A stretch of DNA of 64,000 nt from Silurus meridionalis (Eukaryota > Chordata > Actinopteri > Siluriformes > Siluridae): contig NC_060885.1 of NCBI RefSeq assembly GCF_014805685.1, positions 13,208,132-13,272,131 on the forward strand. The letters run 5' to 3'. Positions 1 to 14,154 of the stretch are shown piece after piece. The notes beneath the pieces are model-generated. The model was not told where the DNA came from. It saw only the letters and a list, made by a program, of their open reading frames with translations, and ran no database searches. The translations under genes were made by a program, and so were the position numbers. Each line of letters begins with the position of its first letter. Positions within the stretch are counted from its first letter, which is position 1.

Positions 1-2554
1 AGATGAATTAGAAAGCAGGTGATAAAGGTGCTGGTTGGCTAAAGTTTCCAAGATATTTCATGATAAAGATTTATAATTATCTATACACAGGTGAGTGTAT
101 TTGTCTACAAGGGAAGGGGGTGTCTGGTAAACACGATGCCTCGTAACGTCTCGGCAAAGCACGGAAAAATACTGAAAATGGCACCACATCAAAGTTTATA
201 AATGTATCTTCACTTCATATTAATATATTGTAAAGTCATGTATTGTAAATGATTGTTATTTTATTGCAGAGTACATTTGCTTTAGCCAGATCTACGCATC
301 ATAGTTACATTTAGTGGCTTGTGTCATTGCCGAACATTTCCAAGGAACAGTGACGTGATATTTTCCTTCAGAAACCAAGATGCCTCGAAACTGTGCAAAC
401 AACGCACATTTGTTGAGAGTTTACATTTGCATCTCATTAGTGCAGTATGATGGCAGTGGTAAAAAAAAAGGGCGTTCCCAGTGTATTTTGTATGCAAAAT
501 AGGGTATCAGGACAAAAGTTGGGCCACTCATTATTGTTGCATTACACATGCAAATTATCTGCGTAATTGGCTAACTTCTTATACTCGGATTTAGACTTTT
601 TCCATTTGAACTGTGGGGCAGTGAGTGATGAGAATGGGGAGAGATTCCACTAGGATATCGCAGGTCAGGAGAAAAGATACCAAGGAAAATGGAGTCCATC
701 CATGCTTGCCAATTACTGCTGCAATCTCTTCAGGGATGATCCTATTGCAGCTCATAAGAGACAAGCTGAAAAACACCGTTTAGATACCGAATAAAGATGG
801 AACCTTCTCGTTTAATCTGATGTTAGAGCTTGTATTCTGTGATTATCTGATTCACATTAGATTTCATAAGCTTTTAAACTGTAATTTTAAGATTGTATCT
901 TAAAAGTCTGGGAAGCTACACAGCAATGGGACTAACCCACACAAATTCAGCCAGTTTTTCATGGGAAAAAAACATGAAAATATTACATAAATAAAATCAC
1001 TAAATGAATGGAAAGTTAGGTTAATGGTATTCATAAAAATATTTAAAAAAACATTTATAATGATTTGTGTGGCACCACTCAATGCTATTACACATTCTGA
1101 AGAAAAGAGCATAATCGCACCCCACCCCTGTCTAATTTAGAATTATTTTGAAGCAATTCAGACCTAAAGCTGTATCTGGGAAAATAAGCTCCCTTTATTA
1201 GTGATGAAATCTTGGTAGAATTTAGCTACTTTCATTTCCAAGGCTTTCTCCTTGCAGACCAGTGTTAAAAAATTAATAAAAATAAATAAAAACACTTCCA
1301 CTACAAATAAGCTTTTGTACAATGAGAGGTTCCACTGACATTAAAGGAACCATACACCTTCACAAAAAAATCATTTAAAAAAAAAGCTTAATTTATAAAA
1401 GTTTGTGTTTATATTTCAAAAATGGTTTCTTCTATTAAAAAATAAAAACACACAAAAGCACCACAGTGATGTCGCTAAACGGAAAAACTACATTCTTTGA
1501 TCAAATATCAAGTGTACTGTGGAACGAAAACGCTTCAGTTCATATACTGTCTATACTGTATGTATGCATTCATTGTTGCATATTGCCAAAAGTAGCAGCT
1601 GCCTTGCAGTTATATTGACTGTCTTGCTTGAATATGTCAGCTTTATGCATAGCATGACTGACTGCTTAAGATTTTTAGCACTACTGAGTCAGACCTTATG
1701 TTGTGGCTTTCTGTCTCTGGTTTCAGGGTGTGTGTAAGTGTGTTTAGCTGTGGCAGTGTCTAGCTTTTACTTGCAGCTGGTCAGTTAGTGGACAAAAAAA
1801 TGCAGCACTTCTATCTTCTACAGTTCTGTATTTAGATTCTATTCCTCCAGAGGAATAAATATAAATGCAAATGTGAAGTAAAAGCACTGATATGTAACAG
1901 TACATTCAAAAAAACAGTTGCAGCATTTCAGTGCTGAAGAGCGGTGACCTTGAGCAGCTGTGAATACAGGGTCGCTCTTCTCACCACAGAGTGCCTCTCT
2001 CCAGAGAATGAGTGCCGAAGTAGGCCTTACTTCCTCTGGGGTTTCCTCCAAAATGAGGTCTGCACCTTCTCTCTTTTAAGCAACAGTTAATTTGCTGCTA
2101 ATTAGAGATGGGTCTCCGGTGAAGGAGGGCTAAGAATACCTCTGTAACTCACTGAGGTCTCCCTTAATTACTTGGCCAATTGTCACTCTTCTCATTCTTT
2201 CTGACCTGGTTCATTTTTTACTGAAATCCAGCTTAAATATCTGCTGCATGTTATTTAAAAAGAACTATACTCCAAGGTTTTTAATACTTTTTAACAAATA
2301 CCATATGGACACCAAAACAACCCTGAAATTAAGCCAAATATATGCTTTGTTTTTTATTATTATTCATATTAGACCAAAAATTTACATAAAAGTCCGGTCA
2401 TTAGCTTGTAATAGTTCTAAGAGTTGCATGTTGTCTTATACATGATGGTAAAGAGCTCTCTTTTTATCGATGGACACCAAATACTAGTGATGCATTTCGA
2501 TTACAATTGATTTTCTGTGCTTTAAATCAAATAATATTGAATATTGATCTCAAA
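1..2554. other. Unique AT-rich intronic sequence, nothing recognised
   Basis: Small open frames on both strands (about 60-72 codons) have no recognisable motifs or splice context. I see no repeat family or RNA gene. Confidence 0.5.
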
Positions 2555-2735
2555 TGATCTGCTATAGAGCACTGAACTCAACCATATTGAACATCTATGG
2601 CCTAGATTGGAATGCTGACTGCACACTGGAGCACCTACCCTGACTTCCAGTGAAATATCTTACCAGAAAAGTGGAAGTTAATATAACAGCAAATGGGGAT
2701 TAAATGTGGACTGGGATGTTCAAAAAACTATTTTT
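2555..2735 (+). pseudogene. Decayed Tc1-like transposase 3' fragment
   Basis: The frame at 2566-2605 reads STELNHIEHLWPRLEC. This matches the [11 protein letters not shown] block holding the catalytic Glu of Tc1/mariner transposases. It is followed by the usual 3' sequence, with the family's AACAGCAAATGGGGA stretch and GGGATGTTC. Stop codons replace neighbouring residues and no 5' half remains nearby. It is an old copy from the same family as the relics at 40833 and 46471, in the opposite orientation to those. Confidence 0.7.
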
Positions 2736-2861
2736 GTATTTTTTTGTTGTATTATTATTTTATTTAATAAATACATTTTCGGTATGTGGAACATTTGGTT
2801 GCAAATATTTCATCAAAACTCAACACAACAGTATAAGATCTATAAAAAAGTATAAAAATAT

Positions 2862-3000
2862 TTTTTTAAATCGCTAAACATTTATTTCACAGATGCGCCA
2901 AGTCTGGCACCGAAATCCGCCATGCTGCACACGTCTGCTAATTAAAACCATCCGTGTGGAAACATGGGAAAAGTTCTGTTTGGTGTCCCGATGATTTACC
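2862..3000 (-). repeat. Dispersed repeat family R1, copy 1
   Basis: The reverse complement shares long near-identical runs with 37700-37830, for example TTTCCACACGGATGGTTTTA and ACACCAAAC. It also shares the GACTTGGCGCAT segment with 10990-11020. The family is unnamed here; it may be part of a fish DNA transposon. Confidence 0.65.
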
Positions 3001-3128
3001 TAATTTAAAACTCTATAATTACTTTAAAACATTTACAAGTGTATTTTGTCTCCATGCTCTATGTTGAGTCTGGTTTCACTAATAATAAACGCATATTTGC
3101 ATAAAGCATCCATATTTGTCCACATTCA

Positions 3129-3193
3129 TGTCAGAGTATTGAAAACTTGAAAGGTATTTATTTAATACTTTTCAAGTTTTCAATACTCTGACA
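3129..3193. repeat. Near-perfect hairpin, 30-bp arms with a 5-base loop
   Basis: The left arm (3129-3158) and right arm (3164-3193) are reverse complements with one mismatch; both contain GAGTATTGAAAACTTGAAA or its complement. The structure lies 35 bases before a long TA array. Confidence 0.9.
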
Positions 3194-3224
3194 AATAATC
3201 ACGAGTTAACAATTATGACAATTA

Positions 3225-3714
<490 letters not shown>

Positions 3715-4555
3715 ACTAGCATTATTGCATTTTATAACTTTTCACAGGTCTGAGAGTCGTGAGCAAAGCCACTTTAGAGACAGGCTCTTTCTAATTCAAT
3801 AAAAATTACATTTGCCAAAACAAATGAACTCATTTACAATGCACTTTAAACAAATGCAGCTCATTTACAATGTGCTCACTGACTCACACACACTCACATG
3901 TTCCACGGTACAGCACTTGCAAAACAACAAACAATGAGGCCGATTTGTATGACTGACAAAACGTGAGCAATCCGTTGACGAAAGCAGTAAATAAATGGGT
4001 GTTATGCAATACATTAATAAAATGAAAGCAGGTCAGATGTGCTAACTTTTCCTCTCAGCTGCTCATTAAAGATAAAGTAAGAAAAGAGAGCAGTTTCCCT
4101 CTAAATATCAAATTACATTTTACATGGCTAAAGAAAGTTATTATTATTCATTTTGCTCGGAAAATAAACACACCATGAGCCTGGCATGTCATTTTTGTAG
4201 AATTGCATGTCTTCCTGGAAGCATGGAAAGACTGGATGAGCAAGGTAATCGCATTGGGCAGAATTTCATCTTTTGCTCGCACCCTTGTTATTTTTTTTTT
4301 AATCGAGCTATTCTTATGCTCGGAAAATTGAGGCAGGTTGCATTGGATGATTTATTCAGAGACTAGAAATATTTATAATTAAAGGATCTTACCTAACTCT
4401 ACAGGATTTATCACATCAGCAAAACACACAAAAAAAGTCTTATGCATAATTTTCTTTCTAATATGCCTTCTCTCACTGCAGTAGCAGTCAGGTACAGAGG
4501 TGTATTATTTAAGAACTGCTGTGATGTTACGTAATGATTTATCATGATCATTACT
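3715..4555. other. Intronic sequence, nothing recognised
   Basis: This is the unique stretch between the microsatellite and the Tc1 insertion. It has one 80-codon open frame (4124-4366) without known motifs. No exon signal was seen. Confidence 0.5.
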
Positions 4556-4557
4556 TA

Positions 4558-4586
4558 CAGTTGTGTTCAAAATTATTCAACCCCCA
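4558..4586 (+). repeat. Left terminal inverted repeat of the Tc1-like element
   Basis: These 29 bases, from CAGTTGTG to CAACCCCCA, are identical to the reverse complement of 6146-6174. It is the outer transposase-binding site, with the CAG terminus usual in this superfamily. Confidence 0.95.
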
Positions 4587-4909
4587 ATGCTGTAAATGGT
4601 TTTAGGGAATTTAGTGTACATTTGTAATTGTATTCAGAATAAAATCCTACAAGGACTTCTTAAAGAACCATATGCAACTAAAATGACATCAATTAGTTTT
4701 GTAATACAGTAGTAAATTTTTCTTTTGTGAAATCTTCATTGACATAATTATTCAACCCCTTAAAGACTACCACTCTGAAGAACAGAAGTTCAATGAAGTG
4801 TTTTCAATCAGGTATTGAAAACACCTGTGGATATCAGGGAGCAGCAATAAAGCCTAATAAGCACCAATTAGGCAGCTTTAAAATGACTGTGATACTCAGC
4901 TCCTTCTAG

Positions 4910-5956
<1,047 letters not shown>

Positions 5957-6145
5957 GATTGAATGTCACTTGGGGGTTGAATAAAACTGATAATGATGTG
6001 AGCTCAGAAAAGACATTTGTGGTTATTTCATTATAAATGTTATGTTATATTTGTCTGACCTACACGTGCCTCTTTGATTTAATTGTAAGCAGGATGACTG
6101 AATGATCATAATCAATGTCAAACCGACCAAAACAATCAATTTCAG

Positions 6146-6174
6146 TGGGGGTTGAATAATTTTGAACACAACTG
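6146..6174 (-). repeat. Right terminal inverted repeat of the Tc1-like element
   Basis: This is a perfect partner of 4558-4586. It begins TGGGGGTTGAATAAT and ends ACACAACTG, directly followed by the TA duplication. Confidence 0.95.
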
Positions 6175-6176
6175 TA

Positions 6177-8146
6177 AATTAAACAATATATTAAAAGTCT
6201 CATAGTAATATGCGTGTCCATATTCAACTGACCTACACAGAAGGCTACATCTGGCCATCAAATAACAATTAGGTGTCATCTTGCATTTAAATTTAATCCT
6301 TCCAGATACACAAGACAAGTTTTTTGTTCTCGATATATACTACTGTATACTTTGTTTAAAGGCAGAAATGTTCCCTGGAGTTTTGGTTTTGATGGTGTGA
6401 TCCCTCCTGACAGAGCCCAGAAGAGAGAGAAGTGCGACACTGGCATGTCTGCACACTGCTTGGGATTTTTCTAAACAGTGCTGAAGTTCACAGAGCCATA
6501 TATAGTGTTCGGTACAGCGGTTTTATCCATACCGTGATTCAGTTGTCCATTCAACCACTGTTTCCATACTGTAAAATGTAAGTGTGCCCCTGAGGTGGCT
6601 GCTGCTAACACACCTACTCAATTCTTGATCCCTGCTGAGGACTGACCTTCCACTTCAAACAATTCATTACTTAATCGTGGCCATGCTGTGTATACTGCCC
6701 AAGTGCTTCTACCTCACATCTATATATACACATCCTTATACTTAAAGCAAGCACTTGACAAATGTAATACTGCTTCAGGATTTAGCAGAGAAGCATCTCT
6801 TACGCTTTTCACAGCTCTGAAAATTGACAGTCCTGATACTAATCTCCTCTCAGTAACATGCTATGCCCAGAGAAGTTGTGTGTTGAGGCAAATAGTGTCC
6901 TACATAGCTGTTAAGATCTTTGTCATGTCAGTCAGCAGATTTGAAAATAGGTTTAATCAAATCTAAGGCTGCTGCCTTGTATATCTGGAATGCATGTATA
7001 TGTGAACATCTGATGTTATAGTTTTATTCATTTTTATAGTATAATATTTTGTTTGTCATATTTGAACCTGGAAGGGTTTACAGCATGAGCTCATTTATAA
7101 TAAATTTTTAATTAAACAATGTTGCAGAAGCAGAATGCATTAATACTAGATTTCCGCACATGCTATGATTGGGCTGTAAGCGAAGAGTTTCATAGTTAAT
7201 TACAGCTAATTAAAGCCATGCAGTGCAAGTGTGATACTGTTTTTAAACTGACACTTTTCAATTAGAATTTAATACTGAGTAACTTATAGTTCTGAGGTAA
7301 TATGGTCAATTTGTTTATTTTCACTCTGCAAATAGAAACAGGTCCTACACTGTCACATTCTCTTCTTCTATTAACATGTTCATGTGACAAGTTTTTTTTT
7401 ATTTTAAGTGAGCTTTACCCAACAACAACAAAAAAGCAATTGCTTGCCAAATCTGCTGATGATGTCTTTAAGTAGTAGTGGTTTTAGTGGGTCTAGAAGT
7501 GGAATTTTTACTTGCCGAACAAAAAAGAGCAGAATGATACAAACTGAAACATCTATGTGTGGTTATACAAAATATTAGTCAACCGGACGAGAAACCTTTC
7601 TCAGGGTTGTCTTAAGTCGTGTTTTCTTTAAAGATAGATTATGCATTACTAAATGTAGGTAAAGTAGTTAAAAATTGTATAATGACTGAGTGTATACAAA
7701 AACTTGATTATAGGATTTTGGTTCACACAAACGTCTTAGAACTCTGTTGACAGCATTAAAAGCTTGGTCTTTGCAGAAAATAAGGAATAAAAGTTAAGCT
7801 CAAAGTGTTGTATGGCATATGTTTCAATTTTTTAAAATTCGAGAAACGCAAAAGAAATACATAAGTGAAATAAGTAAATGGCGCAATGAAAAATTCCCTG
7901 CACACAATTCAGCAACATGAAATACCAGACGTGAAAATAATCGAAATCGATGGCGAGTTGTGCAAACCTCTACTATCTTCATGCACTTGTACAGTTTTTT
8001 TTCTTTCTTTCTTTTTATTTTTTGCACTGTAGCAGTGATTCTGCTGGTACATAAAAACACACTCCTCATTTACTTCCTGTTCATTCCCTGTCGATACCTG
8101 CTTCCCACTCTCAAATAAACATAAGAATGATGACAAGAAAAGTGTC
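6177..8146. other. Unique intronic sequence; possible conserved element near 7080-7240
   Basis: No repeat family or exon was recognised. The part around 7080-7240 is rich in homeodomain-type cores (TTAATTAC, CTAATTAA) with little simple sequence, so it is a candidate regulatory element. Small open frames at 6688 and 7824 have no recognisable content. Confidence 0.4.
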
Positions 8147-8181
8147 GAAAGAAAGAAAGAAAGTGTCGAAAGAAAGAATAA

Positions 8182-8245
<64 letters not shown>

Positions 8246-8248
8246 AAA
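8147..8248. repeat. (GAAA)n microsatellite
   Basis: This is a tetranucleotide GAAA array with a short GTGTCGAAA interruption near 8163 and a GAATAAA variant near 8176. Confidence 0.95.
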
Positions 8249-9473
8249 TCTTTTTTAATTTAAATGCTTCAAGAGTTTCGATTATATTTCACAACATTAT
8301 TAGGTGATACAGTCATCGAAAGAAGCCTGTCAGATTTTGAGCTTTACATCACGGAAAGGAGGCTGCACAGTATCTGCGGAACATCAGCCAGGCTAAAAAT
8401 ATAGCCTGAGCAAGGACAGAGCACTCCGATCCAAGCCGACAGGGAGAGAAATGGAGCGAAAAAGCAATCTATGTTTGCTGTCTTTCCTTGTTTGGATAGT
8501 TACAGAGTGTCCCTCTTCACAAAGGCGAGCGAGCAATCCTCAGCAAGGGTCACTCATTATAGAACTAATTAGGCTAAGACCATGGAGAATGAGGGAGCAG
8601 CTAGAATTAATCAGTGGCCTTGACCCACTCTTCCTGAAACAAGTAAAGACAATGTTGCTGAAGACTCTAGAAGAAGATTGATAACTAACACAAAACGCCT
8701 GCTGTCAGTACTCAGATTTTAGTTTATCAATACAGGATGTGACAACACAATTAGACTAATTGCATCAATGCTCTCAAGGAAGTAAGTATGGAAAAAAACA
8801 CAAGTATGCTTTTAGTCCAAACTCTGAGGTGTGGCTTAGCTCTGGTACCACATCAATTCTTTTGAAGGCACAAATTAGAGACTTTCCTAAGTAAATGTCT
8901 AGATCTACACTAATGGAACACCATTTGACAACATAAAGGGATTGCACTGCTAGGATGTGGCTTTAACAGGAGAACAGGATGCTTTGTGGGATCTTTAATG
9001 ACCACCACATAAACCACATTAGCTTTAAAAAAAAAAAAAAAGTCATTAAAAAAAAAATCAATAAAATAAAAACACCAGATTGGAGATATTCCTGTCTACT
9101 ACCACTTCAATCGCAGGTGCTCAAAGTTTTACAGTTGGAAACGTGATGTCATATGTGCTACAGTGGTTTTTTATTGTATTTTTACACCCTCATAAATTCT
9201 TTTTTTGAGTGTACGTGGTCTTGGAGAAATCATAGGGTGTGTCCTGTTGGTTGGGACAAGCAGCTGGAAAAATTGGCACCACAGACAAGGCCACTACATT
9301 AAACATGTTTAGATTATTTATTCAACGGTGCTCTTTTACCATTTATGAATATAATTTAAGATTCAAGGTCAAACTTGGCTTAAAGCCTGTCCAGCTTGAC
9401 CATCTGATATCTACTGTCTTGGGTATATTTTGAAAATGTTTCTTAAAATCATTCAAATTCAAATCAAACCTAT
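8249..9473. other. Intronic sequence, no exon recognised
   Basis: A 76-codon frame at 8451-8681 covers complex, repeat-free sequence that could be a conserved non-coding element. It resembles no protein I know and lacks splice support. The rest, with poly(A) runs near 9030, shows nothing. Confidence 0.4.
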
Positions 9474-9770
9474 GTGGCAGCAGGGTGGCACCACAGGTAG
9501 CACTGCTTTAGCACAGCTCCAGGGTCCTCATTTTGAACATGCCCTTGGTCTTGTTGTAGATGTGAGGTTTTGTGTGCATACTCTCCCTGTTCTTTTGCAT
9601 TCTCAGGTTTCCTACCACCTCCCAAAAACACAGTAGATGGACTAGCTATGCTAAATTACCCCTGTGTAAATGTGCATATAATATACAGTATTCCTGCCAG
9701 ACGCCTAATTCCCTTCAACCCTAACAAGAGAAAAGGATAAAACAGTTCTGAATGTGAGTGAGAATGATAT
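9474..9770 (+). mobile_element. SINE-like dispersed repeat, family S1
   Basis: It starts GGTGGCACCACAGGTAGCAC and carries CACAGCTCCAGGGTCC, then a TTTCCTACCACCTCCCAAAA block and a tail with GATAAAACAG. This is the degenerate pattern of a common fish tRNA-type SINE (gtggcacagcaggtagcac...tcctcccacctcccaaaaac). Related copies lie at 32930, 35288, 46040, 49225, 53280 and 56545. Confidence 0.6.
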
Positions 9771-10589
9771 GAACTAAGAAGTTTTTTTAGTAAATCATAT
9801 TTAAAATTAAATGTATGGTGTTTTTTTCCAGGTTTGCATTGTAATGTTTATAAGTAGACACATTTAGACACGAACCAAACGCATCATATTTTATATTGGG
9901 ACTCATCCCGTTTTACAAAAGCCAATCAAAAGAATTAGACGAATCGCATGTTCACACAACTTCCTCAAGCCAAAAATAAAGGCTCAAATGCATGGTTAAA
10001 CGAATCCCTGTGGTTATCTGACACGGCTTGTGTTTCTCCAGGGAAGCAGAAAGAATTGCTATACTGAGCACTGAAACAGAGAAGGTTTTTTCACTAATTT
10101 TAGCCTACAGCATATGACAAGTTCACAAGCTTGGGCACAAGATCATAAAACAGAGGCATGCATACATCGGTAAAGAAAAATGTTTTTATACAGCGTATTA
10201 ATTTCCTGGCAAGTGACCTGGCAGTATACCAGAACTGTACAAAAAGGAACTCATTTTACTCCATCCACATGGAGTAGCACCCGTGAGAAAAGAAAGGGTG
10301 TTTTCATGATTCTAGCTACACTGTATTGAATCTCATTTCACAAGCATTTAGTTTAGAATCAAACTAAATAACACACATTCATTAGGGCTGCAAGAACTAA
10401 TTGATAAAATAATATTGATAATAATTGACAATTAAATTTGTATTAATGCATATATCATTTAATTATTATACAAAATTAAATGAATTATATACTAGATGCT
10501 TTTTTTTTTTTTAACGCATGGTTGTCAACTTGCCATCTGCAGTTATCATTAAAGACAATACAAATGTTGATTTACACAATTTACACCTT

Positions 10590-10960
10590 CCAAGACACAA
10601 CTGTGGTGGGTCTCATCAGCAAACAAAGAGAGGAGGTGCAACAGCTAACAATCTAGTATAGAGCCAACAATCTGTCTCTGAACGTTGACAAAACCAACGA
10701 GATGTTTGTTGATTTTAGGAGAGCAAAGAGCAGCCATTCTCTACTACACATCGATGGATCCTCTGTGATCATCATCAAGAGCACCAAATTCTTTGTGGCG
10801 GAGAACTTCATCTGGTCATCAACACCAGCTCCATCAGCAAGAAAGCAGAGCTCCTCAACACACAGAACTGAACTGTCCCAAACTCACACACACTCACTTA
10901 ACTGTGTGTTACTGAACTCAAACACACACTCAATACTCATTTCAATTCACACACGTTTTT
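10590..10960 (+). pseudogene. Non-LTR retrotransposon reverse-transcriptase fragment (CR1/L2-like)
   Basis: The frame around 10663-10770 reads NNLSLNVDKTNEMFVDFRRA and then LLHIDGSSV. This is the post-catalytic part of a LINE reverse transcriptase, where family members have NNLxLNVxKTKEMxVDFRR. The following ENFIWSS corresponds to the family's LTWSxN segment. Frameshifts break the frame and only a small part of the enzyme remains. The downstream CACACAC-rich stretch is not coding. Confidence 0.75.
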
Positions 10961-10977
10961 TTTTTAATGTGTGCATC

Positions 10978-11225
10978 ATGTAGGATTTTGGTGCTTGATT
11001 TGAAACTTGGCGCATAATTAAAACAAATGTTTACTGATTTTTTTTTTTTGGTAAAGTTTATATATTTTTTATATTGGAGTAAAGAAAGATATTTTGAATA
11101 AAAGGGTGTTCCATTGAATTTTTTAATTTTGCCTCTTTTATATTTATTCATTTATATTTTTTATAAAAATTGTCAAATAGAAATGCGTGCTGCATTAATC
11201 GCGTGTTACAGCCTTAATTAATATA
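10978..11225 (+). repeat. Dispersed repeat family R1, copy 2
   Basis: It shares GGTGCTTGATTTGA, ACTTGG-GCAT, AAAACAAATGTT and the later GTAAAGAAAG...GAATAAA segments with 37775-38100. The end (AATCGCGTGTTACAGCC) parallels the other copy's GCGCGTGTGAATAAC. It is inserted between the LINE fragment and unclassified sequence. Confidence 0.65.
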
Positions 11226-11754
11226 TAAATACAAAATCAATTTCTAATTTTGTTACCTAATGAATGTATCCTGGCTGAACATCCACCATATAAAACACAA
11301 GCAGAGAAAAGGTGATAATGATCACGTGATCAGAAATGTCTCTGTTCTCAGTCATGTTTACATCACCGACTCCCTCTGTCTCATCCACGTTAACACCGTA
11401 CTTCTTGTTGCCTTCTGCCTGCTCATTGTTAGCTTCGTAAACTAGCCTACGTCTGTGGTGTGTGAGAGCCAGGAAATGATAAACCAGTGGTAGATTGAAA
11501 AAGTCGTGCAATGACAGGAAATAGATTGATGGGCTGAAAACAGTGCACAGTGAGAAGAAAAAATATTTCACATTTTCACCAAATAGATTAAAACTAGAGT
11601 AACGAGCCTGTTTTGAAAATGTAAAAAGTAGAAACTACAGATATTTGTGAAAAAAATTAATGATTGAAAGTAAAAAGTTGTCTGAATAATAAATATTAAA
11701 GTAAAGTACTGATACCAAAAAAATCTAAGTACAGTAAAGTATTTGTATTTCGTT

Positions 11755-11875
11755 ACTTCCCACCTCTGTGTAGCTTGTTGTTTTATGTTGTTTATGTTGT
11801 ACCAGTGTTCTGGAGAAACGTTTTCTCATTTCACTGTGTACTGATAATAAAAGCTTCTTGACTTAATGTCTTCTT
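11755..11875 (+). mobile_element. LINE 3' tail fragment
   Basis: The sequence ...GTTCTGGAGAAACG, TTTCACTGTGTACTG and AATAAAAGCTTCTTGACTT is the common 3' end of a fish non-LTR family. A longer copy ends at 55945. Just before it, GTATTTCGTTACTTCCCACC resembles another dispersed fish repeat. Confidence 0.6.
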
Positions 11876-12170
11876 GACAAGCATACTCAAATGCTGCTTT
11901 TTTTTTCTTTTTTTACAGTAAGAAACAGCCCAGCATGAGTGTATTTGTTCAAAGGAGAAATCCCCCATGCACTCCTCAACAAGCAGCCACTATAAGCTTT
12001 AAAATGTTAAAAAATAAAGATAATTCAAAATGAATATCTGGCTTTTGCATTTTTTACATAAATACCCTGAATTAAGGTTCTATATATAATAAGCAAAATA
12101 GCTCATTTAAAAATATATTTTTTAATAATCGTACAGTAAATCAATTAGCAAAACAATCAGTTGCAGCCCA

Positions 12171-13672
12171 AAAGTCAAAATACAGAAAATACGACTAAAT
12201 GATGGTCAAGAATTTTGTCCTCGAAATAACAAATGCAAGGTAGAACAACAAGAAACTTCCCTGAAGAAATGTTTATACCAGCAGTAAAGGGCAAAACACT
12301 ATTCCTATATGACCATTTCATTTACAATTGGGACAGTCTATGTCAAATTTTGGTACACTATTTTGGCCAAACGCTGGTAAATCTAATAAATAGATTTATT
12401 TGTAACACAATGAAAATTTAGGGGGCATGATAAGGTAACTGTTTATATCCAATTTTTTTAAAGCTAGCTAGTTTTTTTGGAGCAGCTAGTGGTAAGACAT
12501 GGTTCCAACAGGCAAAGCGCCTGTGGTTGGTTCCCTGTAGTAGTGTTTGTAAAAAATCCTCTGGCTGTGGAAAAAGTGGTTTTTGGTCATATTTACAGAC
12601 AAAATGGTAGACACTGGCTTGGTAAAACCATTAAGACCATAACCACATAATAACTATTGAGAGACTAAAAAAAATTGAATGTCTATACATAAGGATGTCT
12701 GTCAATGTAATTCCACCTCCTCTGATTAAAATGTCTCAAATCAGATTAAAATTAATAACAAATTCAAATTTTATTGATTCAAGAAGTGTTAAAAACTACC
12801 TACTGCAAAGTACTCTAGTACACGCAGTGATTACAGCCCTGTGTTCAGCAATAATTCAACATTGCAGTTGCAGGTTCTTCAACAACATGCATGAACACGG
12901 TCAAACACCTAGACATCTTAAGGACTAAGCACAGCATTCAAATCCCATACTTAGAAGACACAATTCTAACACAATAAAAGAACGTTCACTTCTTTGCCAC
13001 GCTTATCCCTCTGGAATATTTGTGTCTAAAAATCAGTGATGCCAATTTCTCCAACTTTGGACATATTTACTTCTTGAGAAGTCACATACGAACTCACAAA
13101 GCCCCAATGGACCTGCACAGGGCTATAGTTAGTCTGCTGAAGATTTAAAACCCAGAAGTCACTTGGGGTCAATTTTAATGTTACGGTTTTAAAAATGTTA
13201 TGGTATGATAAAATGTTTTAAAAACACGTCAGTGGGAAACTTTAAAGGAAAAGAATGATGTAATGTGTTTAGTAAAACTCTGAGTACACAGCCAAAGTAT
13301 CTTCACTAGAGTTACTTGCAGTCTTCAGTGTTACATTGGTGTCCATATTCCAACAAGAGGGTGCAATGTATAAAATAGATATAAATGTAGAAACCAATAG
13401 GGTCAGAAGCTCGACTGATTGAACAATAGATCGGTAATAGAGACAAATGAATTTTAATCAGTATTTTGAAAGTGCTACCTATAAGGTGCTCTGTGTTTCA
13501 CTTTGACTATGACCTAATTCAGAAGCTTGACAAAGAAAAAGAAAAGATCTTAATTTTTAAATATATTTCCTCAAACCCTTTAGATGTTCTGCTTTTATCA
13601 TACTTGGCACAATACCAGCGATGTCTCATTAACGCGTACATTTTTCAGAAATGATTTTGTCTCATCTTAAGT
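12171..13672. other. Unique intronic sequence, nothing recognised
   Basis: AT-rich, with only short chance frames. No splice-flanked exon or clear repeat was seen. Confidence 0.5.
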
Positions 13673-14154
13673 CACATCAAATTACTCGTTAAAACCATAT
13701 CAGGCGTTTGCTCATTTGTGACTGCCATCACATAAGTCACATCAAATCTCTCTCCATCACTGCCTATCCATTATGACACTGAAATTATGACAGACACTGT
13801 GATGCATTGCTAAGTTTCAAGTTTAGTGTTATTTTCCTATAAAAAAAAAAAAAGTAAAAACTGAAACTTCGAATAGTTTTTATGAATTAATTTCAGTATA
13901 CGTGTATTATTTTCCAATGAGGCCTTATCCATAATGTGCCTCTAGTTAAGCTAATCTTATGTAGAGTTGCAGAAGATGCACCTAATTATTAGCCAATATT
14001 ATAAACCGATTTGCAAAACCAGGCCACCCTGTATCCACATGAGCACTTTTAGGAGAACACTAACATATTGGATATTTGTATTTCTCAAAAATGAGTGCAT
14101 CATTGCACCTGGATTTAACAGTTTAGATCTTTAATAGGATATATTGTGAGAGCT

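Larger units (their letters stand above)
10383..12170. mobile_element. Probable decayed hAT-type element with nested insertions
   Basis: The left end reads TTAGGGCTGCAAGAACTAAT and the right end, in reverse complement, TTGGGCTGCAACTGATTG. Both have the AGGGCTGCAACTAAT-type terminus and AT-rich subterminal region of fish hAT elements. No transposase was recognised between them and no clear 8-bp target duplication was seen. The interior is instead filled by LINE and other repeat fragments, so this is either a non-autonomous copy hit by later insertions or two separate copies. Confidence 0.45.

Noticed and set aside
900..1112. KNWL on the minus strand, resembling INPP5A exon 2 (QKNWLREFYQ)
   Set aside because: Only four residues match; the neighbours (NLCG after, FPM before) do not, and no acceptor fits.
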